Shown: piece after piece, positions 24,540 to 35,062 of the stretch | Layout: the number at the start of each line of letters is the position of its first letter | How positions within the stretch are numbered: position 1 is the stretch's first letter | Assembly (NCBI RefSeq): GCF_023208015.1 | Contig: NZ_CP051627.1 | Coordinates: forward strand, 2,294,001 to 2,358,000 | Source of the DNA: Thermobifida alba | Lineage (GTDB): Bacteria > Actinomycetota > Actinomycetes > Streptosporangiales > Streptosporangiaceae | Direction: 5' to 3' | Length of the DNA stretch: 64,000 nt | The notes under the pieces: model-generated | The model's database searches: none | The model's input: only the letters and a program-made list of their open reading frames with translations | What the model was told of the DNA's origin: nothing | Made by a program: the position numbers and the translations under genes

Positions 24540-24731
24540 CTAGCCGAGCAGCTTCTTGATCCTCTTGGCGTCGGCCGGGGGCAGCTGCGCGTCCGCGCTG
24601 AGGCGCCGGGTGCGCTTGCTCGGCTTGTGCTCCAGCAGGTGGTTCTTGTTGGTGCGGCGACGCATGATCTTGCCGGTGCCGGTGACGCGGAAACGCTTGC
24701 TGGCCCCACTGTGGGATTTGTTCTTCGGCAT
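24540..24731 (-). CDS. rpmI: 50S ribosomal protein L35
   Basis: 63 residues beginning [18 protein letters not shown], with the basic [13 protein letters not shown] segment. Second gene of the infC operon. The 160-bp gap before rplT is longer than usual and GC-rich with imperfect stem-loops. Confidence 0.98.
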   Translation of the reverse strand: MPKNKSHSGASKRFRVTGTGKIMRRRTNKNHLLEHKPSKRTRRLSADAQLPPADAKRIKKLLG

Positions 24732-24820
24732 GCCGCCGTCGCTCCTTTTCGCTTCTCAGTCGGTGTGCCGCCGCCACTGGGCGGCGTGACCACTCCCGCC
24801 GCGCACGAAGAGAGCGGGGT

Positions 24821-24843
24821 GCGCGACCCGTGCGGGGTCGCGC
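24821..24843 (-). terminator. Hairpin between infC and rpmI
   Basis: Arms GCGCGACCC/GGGTCGCGC (24821-24829 and 24835-24843) with a 5-nt loop in the 156-bp gap after infC. Without a T-run it is more likely a partial terminator or processing site within the ribosomal operon than a full stop. Confidence 0.4.
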
Positions 24844-24887
24844 GACCGCGCTCGTCTCAATACGTCAGGCGGATGCCTTCGGCCCTG

Positions 24888-25487
24888 TCAGGCCGAGCCT
24901 TCGGGACCCTGCCCGTGCCCGCCGCGGCTTCTGGAGGCCTGCGCGGCGGCGCGCGCCTCGGCCTTGTGCTCGGCGCGGCGCTTGTGCGGGCCGAGCACCA
25001 TGACCATGTTGCGGCCGTCCTGCTTGGCCTGGGACTCGACCTGACCCAGCTCCTGGACGTCTTCGGCCAGCTTCCGCAGGAGGCGGAACCCCAGCTCCGG
25101 TCGGGACTGCTCGCGACCGCGGAACATGATCGTCACCTTGACCTTGTCCCCGCTCCGGAGGAACCGCTCGACGTGACCCTTCTTGGTCTCGTAGTCGTGC
25201 TGGTCGATCTTCGGGCGGAGCTTGATCTCCTTGATGATCGTGTTCGTCTGGTTCTTGCGCGCCTCACGGGCCTTGACCGCGGACTCGTACTTGAACTTGC
25301 CGTAGTCCATCAGCTTGGCGACCGGCGGGCGGGCGGTCGGCGCGACTTCCACGAGGTCGAGATCGGCCTCCTGGGCCAGGCGCAGAGCGTCGGCCACGGG
25401 AACTATTCCGACCTGTTCCCCGTTGGGGCCGACAAGACGGACCTCGGGCACCCGGATACGGTCGTTGATGCGGGGCTCAGCGCTGAT
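24888..25487 (-). CDS. infC: Translation initiation factor IF-3, apparent AUC start
   Basis: 199 residues from the proposed start. The N-domain ([20 protein letters not shown]), the linker helix and the C-domain (KPKVTI-type: [20 protein letters not shown]) are intact, with a basic, disordered tail. The only strong ribosome site (AGGGAGGGG) lies 5 nt upstream of an ATC codon at 25487, giving ISAEPRIND, where IF-3 proteins normally begin. No ATG, GTG or TTG sits between that site and the conserved N-terminus. IF-3 rejects non-canonical starts, so this allows feedback control as known from the AUU start of E. coli infC. The ATG at 25619 lacks support. Confidence 0.93.
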   Translation of the reverse strand: MSAEPRINDRIRVPEVRLVGPNGEQVGIVPVADALRLAQEADLDLVEVAPTARPPVAKLMDYGKFKYESAVKAREARKNQTNTIIKEIKLRPKIDQHDYETKKGHVERFLRSGDKVKVTIMFRGREQSRPELGFRLLRKLAEDVQELGQVESQAKQDGRNMVMVLGPHKRRAEHKAEARAAAQASRSRGGHGQGPEGSA

Positions 25488-25825
25488 GGGACCCCTCCCT
25501 AAAATTCGTCGGGTTCTCGTTCGGTGCGGGGGTCTCCTGAGTGGCTGTGCGCCGGAACAACGAAACCCCGCCAGCTGGTGCAAGCGGGGTCGAACCACCG
25601 TACGGACGGGACGCCGCAACGGTTTCCCTCATACGGTTTCTATCCGGGACCCGCAGTACCCGTGGGCACTACAGGTGGGAGGCTCGTTCCTCCGCTTGCG
25701 GTCCGGCGCGCGTACATGCACCGGATCAGGTCGTTGCTCACTCTACCAAGAAAACCGGACTGCCGGGAACGCCCTGTCGCCCCGGACGTACCGCCACCGG
25801 ATTCCCCTCACTAGGGAGACAACGC
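25488..25825 (-). promoter_or_regulatory. infC leader with a terminator-like hairpin
   Basis: This 338-bp untranslated region precedes infC. On the coding strand a 7-bp stem ACCCCGC/GCGGGGT (25584-25590 and 25565-25571) is followed by TTCGTTGTT, the most terminator-like structure in the region, about 70 bp before the AUC start. This suggests attenuation ahead of the IF-3 operon. I found no match I can name to a known L20 or IF-3 leader class. Confidence 0.5.
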
Positions 25826-26674
25826 TCACGGCTCCACGTTATTCCCGGCCGCCCGGCGCGCCAACTCGGCCTCACCGGCGACACGCATCGCCTCGACCGG
25901 GGCGGGCCGGCCGGTCATCAGGGTCAGCTGGGCCGCCGCCTGGTGCAGCAGCATGGGGAACCCTCCGATCACGGTGGACCCCGCCCCGGCCGCCGCGGCC
26001 CCCAGCACGGTGGGCCACGGCGCGTAGACGACGTCGAAGACCGCCGCCGAGGAGGCGGCCACCGCCGGGGCCCACCGGTCGGCCGCTCCGGCGGGAACCG
26101 TGGAGACCACCAGGTCCACCCGCAGGTGCTCGTCGATGTCGGCGAGCGGGGCCAGCGCCACCTCGGCCGACATGCGTTCGGCCGCCGCGGCGAGGTCGCC
26201 GGTGCGGGCGAGGTCCCGGGCCAGCACGGTGACCGCACCGGGTTCGGTGGCGCCCAGCCGGCGCACGGCCGCGAGCGCGGACGCGGCGGTCGCGCCCGCG
26301 CCCAGGATGGTCACGGTGTCCAGCCGCCGCACCCCCGCCTCGCGCAGCGCCTCGGTGATCCCGGCCACGTCGGTGTTGTAGGCGTGCCGCCGCCCGTCCC
26401 GGAAGACGATGGTGTTCGCCCCGCCGACCTCGACCGCGGTCTCCTCGACCTCGTCCGCCAGCGTCAACGCGACCTTCTTGAGCGGCATGGTCAGCGACAG
26501 GCCGGCCCAGGAGTCGTCGCACCCGTCGAGGAACGCGGCCAGGCCCCGTTCGTCGCACTCGTGGCGGCCGTAGTGCCACCGGTCCGCGATGCCGAGCGCG
26601 GTGTAGCCCGCCGTGTGCAGCACCGGCGAGAGGGAGTGGGCGATCGGCGAGCCGAGCACGGCCGCACGTTTCAC
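25826..26674 (-). CDS. aroE: Shikimate dehydrogenase family protein
   Basis: 282 residues. The N-terminal shikimate-binding motif LGSPIAHSLSPVLH and SLTMPLKKVAL (catalytic Lys) are intact, as are GGANTIVFRDGR and the NADP-binding ILGAGATAASALAA. It reduces 3-dehydroshikimate. The start is GTG at 26674 behind AGGAGG. The mltG-aroE order is conserved in actinobacteria, with aroE 56 bp downstream of mltG here. Confidence 0.94.
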   Translation of the reverse strand: MKRAAVLGSPIAHSLSPVLHTAGYTALGIADRWHYGRHECDERGLAAFLDGCDDSWAGLSLTMPLKKVALTLADEVEETAVEVGGANTIVFRDGRRHAYNTDVAGITEALREAGVRRLDTVTILGAGATAASALAAVRRLGATEPGAVTVLARDLARTGDLAAAAERMSAEVALAPLADIDEHLRVDLVVSTVPAGAADRWAPAVAASSAAVFDVVYAPWPTVLGAAAAGAGSTVIGGFPMLLHQAAAQLTLMTGRPAPVEAMRVAGEAELARRAAGNNVEP

Positions 26675-26730
26675 GGGTTCCTCCTGCGGGGTCGCCTGCC
26701 GTGGCCGCGGCCCGGCCACGGGGTGGTCGC

Positions 26731-28794
26731 TCAGTTGGCCTGGCTCTGGTTGAACTCCTCGACCAGTTCCCAGAACTCGGCCTCGCTGTCGGTGAACTTG
26801 GTGACGCCGTTCTCGGGGTCGGTGGCCACGAAGAACAGCCACGGCCCCTCCTCCGGGGCGAGCGCGGCCTCGATGGCGTCCTTGCCGGGGCTGACGATGG
26901 GACCGACCGGGAGACCCTCGTGGAAGTAGGTGTCGTAGCCGGTCTCGTCGCCGCGGCACCGGTCCTGCTGCTCCAGGTTGATCGCGATGCCGTACTCGCC
27001 GAGGGCGTAGAAGCAGGTGCTGTCCATCTTGAGGTACATGCCGTCGGCCAGGCGGTTGTAGACGACCCGGGCGATCTTGCCCATGTCCTCCACCTTTCCG
27101 GACTCGGCCTGCACGATCGCGGCGATCGCCATGATCTCGTTCGGGTCGAACCCGGCCTCCTCGGCCCGGCGCTCCAGTTCCACCTCGGTGGCCACCTTCC
27201 GGTACTGGGCCACCATCTTGCGGAGGATCTCGGCTGCCGAGGCGTTGCTGTCGAACTCGTAGGTCTCCGGGAAGAGGTACCCCTCCGGTCCCTGCGTGGC
27301 GTACTCGGGCAGCCCCAGGGCGCCGTGGTCCTCGTAGGCGGCCTGGAACTCCTCCAGCGGGATGCCGGTCTGCTCGGCGAGCCTCTCCAGGATCTGCCCG
27401 GACCGCAGCCCCTCGGGGATCGTCACGTTGAGCGCGATGCGGCTGCCGGGGTCGAGCAGCAGCGCGATGGCCGCCTCCGCGCTCATCTGCATCCGCAGCT
27501 GGTAGGTGCCGGGAACGAAGTTGGCCTCGGAGAACCGGATCTCGTTGGTGAACGCGCGCACGCTGGCGATCACCCCGGCCTCGTGGAGCTTCTCGGCGAT
27601 GGCGGTCCCGGTGTCGCCCTCCTCGATGACGATGCTGACCTCGCCGGTGCCCTCGCCGGAGTAGTCCGGGGGGATGACGTAGGTGCGCAGCAGCAGGTAA
27701 CCGCCGGCGCCGACGGACACCACGAACAGCGTCAGCACGAGCACGGCGCTGACCAGGGCGGCCTTGCTCTTCTTGCGTTTGCGTCTGCTGCTGGCCCGGC
27801 GGCCGGAGGCTCGTCTGCCGCCGCGCCGGCCGCTGCGGGAACGCTGGGGGGGTTCCTCGTCGTCGTCCTCGTCGAACGGCAGCGCGAAGGAGTCGGGGTC
27901 CTCCTCGTCGGGGGTGGTGGCGCGCGTCCGCCGTTCTCTCCTGGGGGGTTCCTCGTCCACCGCCGGGGGGGCGGCGGCGTGCGCCCGGCGTCTCGACCGG
28001 GGCGCCGCGTCCTCGTCGTCGGGGGCGGGAGGACGCGCCCGGCGGCCTCTGGGGGGTGCGTCCCAGTCCCCCTCGTCGAGGACGCGCCTGCGGGAGCCGG
28101 CTCTGCCGGCCCCGTCCTCCGCGTCCGCCGGGGGGCGGTGTTCCCGGGGGACACGGAGCGGATCATCCGACCACGCCTCCTGGTGGCGGAGGCCGTCCCG
28201 GAGGCGGGGGGCGCCCCGGTCCGCCGGATGCGCTGCGCCGTCCTCGGGACCGGCACGGCGTCCCCGGCTGACGGAGGTGTCCGGGGCGACCGTGGGACGG
28301 CCGTGTCCCGCCGTCCCCCACGCCTCGACCGTCTCCGCTCCCGGACCGGACGCCGCCCGGTCCGGGGTCGGGCGGGGGGTGGACGGCCACTCCTCGCTGT
28401 CGGGTTTGCGCCGCCGGCCGCGGGGCCGTTCGAGCAGCGCCTCGGCCTCCGTGGGGGGAAGAGTGAAAGAGCCGGTGTCAGCGGGACCCGGCCGTCTGCG
28501 GCGCCCCCGGGGACGCTCGGCCTCCGCGGGCCGGTCCGTCTCCGTGCCGGAGACGGGGGCTGCGGTCTGCGCCGCTCGGGGGGACGGCCACGCGGTGCTG
28601 TCCGCCCGGGGGGTGTCCACGCGCCGCCGGCGCCCCACGCCGCGCTCGTCCCGGTAGCCGCGCCCGCCGTAGTCGACGGCCGAGGCCCCGGTGCGGGGCG
28701 CCTCGGCCTCCCGGTGGAGCGGCCAGGGATCGGTCAGCGGGTCGGGCCGACGCGCTCGGCGCGGATAGTCGTCATACCGGTCGTTGCCGTTCAT
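26731..28794 (-). CDS. mltG: Endolytic murein transglycosylase MltG
   Basis: 687 residues. Residues 1-340 are charged, low-complexity and probably cytoplasmic and disordered. One membrane helix follows (KAALVSAVLVLTLFVVSVGAGGYLLL), then a LysM-like region and the YceG catalytic domain, with the active-site Glu in AIVQAESGKVEDMGKIARVVYNRL. It cuts nascent glycan strands and so helps set their length. The very long basic/acidic N-terminus is typical of actinobacterial MltG and may bind other division factors. ATGA overlap with ruvX. Confidence 0.95.
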   Translation of the reverse strand: MNGNDRYDDYPRRARRPDPLTDPWPLHREAEAPRTGASAVDYGGRGYRDERGVGRRRRVDTPRADSTAWPSPRAAQTAAPVSGTETDRPAEAERPRGRRRRPGPADTGSFTLPPTEAEALLERPRGRRRKPDSEEWPSTPRPTPDRAASGPGAETVEAWGTAGHGRPTVAPDTSVSRGRRAGPEDGAAHPADRGAPRLRDGLRHQEAWSDDPLRVPREHRPPADAEDGAGRAGSRRRVLDEGDWDAPPRGRRARPPAPDDEDAAPRSRRRAHAAAPPAVDEEPPRRERRTRATTPDEEDPDSFALPFDEDDDEEPPQRSRSGRRGGRRASGRRASSRRKRKKSKAALVSAVLVLTLFVVSVGAGGYLLLRTYVIPPDYSGEGTGEVSIVIEEGDTGTAIAEKLHEAGVIASVRAFTNEIRFSEANFVPGTYQLRMQMSAEAAIALLLDPGSRIALNVTIPEGLRSGQILERLAEQTGIPLEEFQAAYEDHGALGLPEYATQGPEGYLFPETYEFDSNASAAEILRKMVAQYRKVATEVELERRAEEAGFDPNEIMAIAAIVQAESGKVEDMGKIARVVYNRLADGMYLKMDSTCFYALGEYGIAINLEQQDRCRGDETGYDTYFHEGLPVGPIVSPGKDAIEAALAPEEGPWLFFVATDPENGVTKFTDSEAEFWELVEEFNQSQAN

Positions 28795-29270
28795 GGCGTC
28801 CCCTCGACGAGTTCACCGGGAGGCAGTTGGGTACGCCGCTCGGTGTCGAGGGCGTTCTGCAGCAGGACGGTGGCGGCGGCCTGGTCGATGACCGACCGGC
28901 GGGCCCTGCCGCCGCGGGCCCCCCGCCTGCCGTAGCTGGCACCTGTCTGCAACTGCTGCTGCGCGGTCACCGTGGTCAGCCGTTCGTCCACCAGCCGCAC
29001 CGGAACCGGGGCGAGCTTGCGGGCCAGCGTCCGGGCGAAGGCGCGTGCCGCACGCGCGGCACGCCCCTCGGCTCCGGACAGCGACGCCGGATAGCCGACG
29101 ATGACCTCCCGGGCCTCGTACTCAAGCACAAGAGCGGCAATTCTGTCGAGATCCCCCGGCCCCCGGCGGATCGTCTCCACCGGGGTGGCCAGGATGCCGC
29201 TGGGATCACTGCGGGCCACCCCGATACGGGCCGTACCAGGGTCCACCGCGAGCCGCACGCCCGTTCTCAC
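28791..29270 (-). CDS. ruvX: Putative pre-16S rRNA nuclease / Holliday junction resolvase-like YqgF (RuvX)
   Basis: 159 residues with the RNase H-like fold: LAVDPGTARIGVARSD near residue 6 gives the first acidic ligand, VIVGYPASLSG the next strand, VRLVDERLTTVTA another conserved acid, and DQAAATVLLQNAL the C-terminal one. The GTG at 29270 gives family length. The gene sits between alaS and mltG as in most actinobacteria and is coupled to mltG by a 4-bp overlap. Confidence 0.92.
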   Translation of the reverse strand: MRTGVRLAVDPGTARIGVARSDPSGILATPVETIRRGPGDLDRIAALVLEYEAREVIVGYPASLSGAEGRAARAARAFARTLARKLAPVPVRLVDERLTTVTAQQQLQTGASYGRRGARGGRARRSVIDQAAATVLLQNALDTERRTQLPPGELVEGTP

Positions 29271-29355
29271 CGGGGCGCCCCCCGGACCGGGCGGACACCG
29301 GCGTCCGCCGCTCCCGCCACCGTCGGGAACCGGGGCGACGGACGCCGCCCCGCGC

Positions 29356-32025
<2,670 letters not shown>

Positions 32026-32454
32026 GTGATGCCCTCCTGGTGAATAGGACTCCAGTCGACCGGTACGGGTGGACTGAGGTGCCCCGGTCGAGACTCGGCG
32101 CGTGAGCGGATATCAGGCGCCTATGGTAGGTGGGAACGGCCTGTGGAGGTTTCCTGTTCCACGCCGTCCCGGCGGCTCCGTGCTGGAGACACCCTACTGA
32201 CGCCCGGTCGGTGCACTGTCCCGCGGCAACCCCTCCGAAACGGGGAGAATGCGGTCACGCACCGTCCACGTCCAAGGCTACTCTCCGGGTGCGCGACGCA
32301 CAGCAGAATAAGACACGCCCGAAACCGGGGGATCGTGGCGGTTCAGGATCTTAGCGGCCCTCGTCCGGGAGTAACCCACTCGTGATCTTGGCCCCAGGGC
32401 CAGACCCGACGCCGTTTCTGCCCCCAGGGCCCTTCCCCGGCGCGAGGGTACGGG
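32026..32454. promoter_or_regulatory. Non-coding region upstream of alaS, left edge of accessory block
   Basis: About 430 bp without a supported gene. On the minus strand a TACCAT hexamer near 32120-32128, about 100 bp before alaS, could be a -10 element. I saw no T-box-like specifier structure. The region is a junction: alaS is housekeeping, the DUF218 gene beyond is accessory. Confidence 0.4.
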
Positions 32455-33123
32455 TCAGGCTCCGATGAGGCGGCTGGTGAATCCGGCGTCGACGAGTGCC
32501 TGGTAGGCGGCGTGGACGTCGTCGGGCACGTGCTGTTCGACGGCGAAGCCGCGGTCGGGGTACTCGATGACCCGTTGCAGGTCGCCGACCATGGTGTCGA
32601 TGACGAGCCGGTCGTCGCCGATGCCCGCGAGGTAGTCGCGGAAGCCCACCGGTTCGGAGGCGCACACCACGGTGACCTCGGGCCAGACCCGGCGGGTGGT
32701 GGCGTAGGCGCGTCGCTGCATGTAGGGCATGGTCACCAGCATCACCGTGGCCGGGGCCAGGCCCGCCTCGGCCAGCAGTTGTCGGGACAGGGTGATGTTC
32801 TGCCCGGTGTTGGCCGCCCGGGGCTCCACCAGGACGGCCTCGTCGGGCACCCCCAGGTCCAGGACGTGCTCCCGGTAGTGCACGGCCTCGCCCCGGGGAA
32901 ACACCTCGGCGGTGGAGGGGCTGTTGCCGCCGGTGAGCACCATGCGGGCAAAGAATCCGGCCTGGTACAGCTTCGCCGCGCACGCCGCCACGCCCAGGTC
33001 GTGGCAGCCCAGCACGACCGCCACGTCCACCGGCCGCAGCTCATGGCCCATCCGGTGGTAGTCCCAGATCCGCTCGGCCAGGCGGTAGTGCTCATCACTG
33101 ATCGTCGGTGGAGTGTTGGACAT
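32455..33123 (-). CDS. YdcF/DUF218 family protein
   Basis: 222 residues, cytoplasmic (no signal or membrane helix). The DUF218 core is clear: VAVVLGCHDLGV near residue 30, MVLTGGNSPSTAEVFPRGEA and the ANTGQNITLSRQLL motif that forms the putative SAM- or nucleotide-binding site. Activity in this family is not well established. The ATG at 33123 (GAGAGACACC upstream) is preferred to the longer frame, whose first 28 residues are Arg/Thr-rich and unlike the family. It is divergent from the lanthipeptide operon and may or may not belong to it. Confidence 0.85.
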   Translation of the reverse strand: MSNTPPTISDEHYRLAERIWDYHRMGHELRPVDVAVVLGCHDLGVAACAAKLYQAGFFARMVLTGGNSPSTAEVFPRGEAVHYREHVLDLGVPDEAVLVEPRAANTGQNITLSRQLLAEAGLAPATVMLVTMPYMQRRAYATTRRVWPEVTVVCASEPVGFRDYLAGIGDDRLVIDTMVGDLQRVIEYPDRGFAVEQHVPDDVHAAYQALVDAGFTSRLIGA

Positions 33124-33190
33124 TGGTGTCTCTCTGGTCGTGCCTGTGGAGGTCTGCCCCCTTGCCCCTGGGACCGCCCGGGGTGTCCCG

Positions 33191-33256
33191 CTACGGCTCC
33201 GCGGCACGGGCGATACGCTGCCCCAGCGTCTCCGGCCGAGGGGCGGATGCGTCCAT
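33191..33256 (-). CDS. 21-codon upstream ORF with a strong ribosome site
   Basis: Encodes MDASAPRPETLGQRIARAAEP and then stops. GAAGGAG lies 5 nt before its ATG, stronger than the site of the DUF218 gene whose start is 67 bp downstream. It may be a leader peptide, or the surviving start of a truncated gene. No homology is claimed. Confidence 0.35.
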   Translation of the reverse strand: MDASAPRPETLGQRIARAAEP

Positions 33257-33390
33257 GAGCTCTCCTTCGCGTACTGGCCATGGCGAGGACAGCCTACGCA
33301 CCTCTCCGACGCGAGGGGCTGTCACTTTCCTGGTACTCCGGAAGACACCGCGCCACTACTCTCGGCACCCGAAGCCATTCTTTCTGTGGC

Positions 33391-33414
33391 TGACCGGAGT
33401 ATCCGGTCACTCCG
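33391..33414. promoter_or_regulatory. Overlapping inverted repeats upstream of the lanthipeptide operon
   Basis: TGACCGGA-GTA-TCCGGTCA (33391-33409) is a perfect 8-bp inverted repeat with a 3-nt centre, overlapping a second one, CGGAGT-8 nt-ACTCCG (33395-33414). It lies about 95 bp upstream of the methyltransferase start, in the 380-bp divergent promoter region, and is a plausible operator. The regulator is unknown. Confidence 0.5.
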
Positions 33415-33504
33415 CCAATCCGTGCTCGCTCGTATCCCCTATCGCGATCGGACGAACACGCCGCACTCCTACTCAGCCACGACAACCGACGTTGGGAAGA
33501 GTCC

Positions 33505-34767
33505 GTGTCCTCACCACTCCCGCCCACTCCTGAACAGGCGCGCATGGCCATGGTTGACGCCATGGCGGCCGAGCGCGCACGACTCGGCGCACAGCCGCTG
33601 CCACGAGCCGTGGAGGAAGCCCTGCGTGCCGTTCCCCGCGAGGCGTTCCTGCCCGGACTGCCGCTGACCGAGGCCTACGACCCGCACCAGGCGGTGGTGA
33701 CCAGGCGCGACGAGGAGCGGGGCGTGGCGCTCAGTTCGGTGTCGGCGCCCACCATCGTCGCCACCATGTTGGAACGTGCCGACCTGCGTCCCGGGCATCG
33801 GGTGCTGGAGGTCGGTTCCGGTGGCTACAACGCCGCTCTGATTCGCCGTCTGGTCGGCGTGGACGGCCAGGTGGTCTCCATCGACATCGACCCCGAGGTT
33901 GTGACCCGTGCCGAGCGGTGCCTGAAGAGCATCGGCGTCGACGACGTGCACCTGGCGGTCGGCGACGGCGCCCACGGGTTCGCCGCCCGGGCGCCCTTTG
34001 ACCGGATCATTGTGACCGCAGGAGCCTGGGACCTGCCGCCCGCCTGGGAGCAGCAACTCGCCGAGGACGGGGTTCTGGTGGTGCCCATGCGGATTCGGGG
34101 CCTGACCCGCTGCCTGACCCTGCGCCGCGCTCCCGAAGAGGGGTGCTGGGAGGCGGTGGCGGTGGACATGTGCGGGTTCGTGCGGATGCGGGGCCGGGAC
34201 GAGCACTGGGAGGCCATGCCCTGCCTCCACGACGAGGACGGCTGCCAGGTCGCGCTGCGTCTGGAGGACGGCCCCGAAGTGGAGGAGAAGGCCCTGCGTG
34301 AGGCCCTGGCCTGCGAGCCGGTCACTGTCTGGTCGAACGTCGAGGTGGGCGCGGAAGAGCCCACCGACTCCCAGGACCTGTACCTGGCCTCGGTCGCCGA
34401 CCGGTGGGCGCAGTTGACCGCCGAGCGCGGTGCGATCAAAGCCGGACTCGTCAGCCCGATCTCCCGCCTGGGCACCCCGGCCCTGATCAGTGCCGAGGGC
34501 ACCGGCTTCGCCTACCGGACCCTGCGCCGCTGCCCCGGGCGCGCGGACCGGTGGGAGTTCGGCGCGGTCGGCCACGGCCCGCATGCCCGCGCAACCGCCG
34601 AACACCTGGCCCATCTGATCGGTGAGTGGGACCGCGACCACCGCCGCGGCCCCGGCCCCCGCATCACCCTGTTTCCCGCCACCACCCCCGACGACCGCCT
34701 GCCCGGGGGGCGCGTGGTGGACAAACGCCACACCCGCACGGTCCTGACCTGGACCATCACCCCTTAG
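33505..34767 (+). CDS. PIMT-like O-methyltransferase of an FxLD lanthipeptide system
   Basis: 420 residues. The first 215 resemble protein-L-isoaspartate O-methyltransferase: PREAFLP near residue 50, SSVSAPTIVATMLERADL and the SAM motif HRVLEVGSGGYNAALIRRLV, then IDIDPEVVTRAERCL and FDRIIVTAGAWDLPP. The C-terminal 200 residues form the extra domain seen in lanthipeptide-associated members. In the OlvSA type, the enzyme methylates an Asp of the cyclised precursor, which then forms succinimide and isoaspartate. It sits 23 bp upstream of the precursor gene. The start is GTG at 33505 with GGGAAGAG upstream. I recall this family as the FxLD-system methyltransferase; that is from memory. Confidence 0.9.
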   Translation: MSSPLPPTPEQARMAMVDAMAAERARLGAQPLPRAVEEALRAVPREAFLPGLPLTEAYDPHQAVVTRRDEERGVALSSVSAPTIVATMLERADLRPGHRVLEVGSGGYNAALIRRLVGVDGQVVSIDIDPEVVTRAERCLKSIGVDDVHLAVGDGAHGFAARAPFDRIIVTAGAWDLPPAWEQQLAEDGVLVVPMRIRGLTRCLTLRRAPEEGCWEAVAVDMCGFVRMRGRDEHWEAMPCLHDEDGCQVALRLEDGPEVEEKALREALACEPVTVWSNVEVGAEEPTDSQDLYLASVADRWAQLTAERGAIKAGLVSPISRLGTPALISAEGTGFAYRTLRRCPGRADRWEFGAVGHGPHARATAEHLAHLIGEWDRDHRRGPGPRITLFPATTPDDRLPGGRVVDKRHTRTVLTWTITP

Positions 34768-34790
34768 AGAGAGAAAGGAAGGAACAACCA

Positions 34791-34991
34791 GTGAGCACAC
34801 TCACGGTCTCCGACACCCCCGACGGCATGGTCCCGGTGAGCCGGGACCGCCACCCCGCCGGCGACCTGTTCGACCTGGACCTGCGTGTCCACGTGCCGCA
34901 GCAGGGCGAGCCGCTGTGGTCGATGACCAACGACGGATGCGGCAAGACCTGCGAGACGGCCTGCACCCCCAGCTGCACCGACAACGGCTGA
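34791..34991 (+). CDS. FxLD-type class I lanthipeptide precursor
   Basis: 66 residues from a GTG start behind AGGAAGGA. The leader holds FDLD at residues 27-30, the box that LanB enzymes recognise. The C-terminal core (from about residue 44) has four Cys at 50, 54, 58 and 62, each exactly four residues apart, and Ser/Thr at 44, 46, 53, 56, 59, 61 and 63 that can be dehydrated. Asp48-Gly49 lies just before the first Cys, an ideal site for succinimide/isoaspartate formation by the neighbouring methyltransferase. No GG or PxP-type cleavage site is obvious, so the leader/core boundary is not fixed. Confidence 0.92.
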   Translation: MSTLTVSDTPDGMVPVSRDRHPAGDLFDLDLRVHVPQQGEPLWSMTNDGCGKTCETACTPSCTDNG

Positions 34992-35005
34992 GTTCCTCCA
35001 CCGAC

Positions 35006-35035
35006 TCCTGGGCGCCTTCCTCGGGGCGCCCAGGA
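35006..35035 (+). terminator. Attenuator hairpin between precursor and LanB genes
   Basis: A perfect 11-bp stem (35006-35016 and 35025-35035, loop of 8 nt) lies 15 bp after the precursor stop and 27 bp before the LanB start. Such partial terminators let lanthipeptide operons make more precursor than enzyme. There is no T-run. Confidence 0.75.
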
Positions 35036-35062
35036 AGTTCCTGTCCGGAGAAAGGATTCCCG

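Noticed and set aside
25560-25600. T-arm-like sequence (GTGGTTCGACCCCGC, then TTGCACCA) on the minus strand, possible tRNA
   Set aside because: The acceptor, D and anticodon stems cannot be built around it and the sequence also forms the leader hairpin. It is not a tRNA gene.
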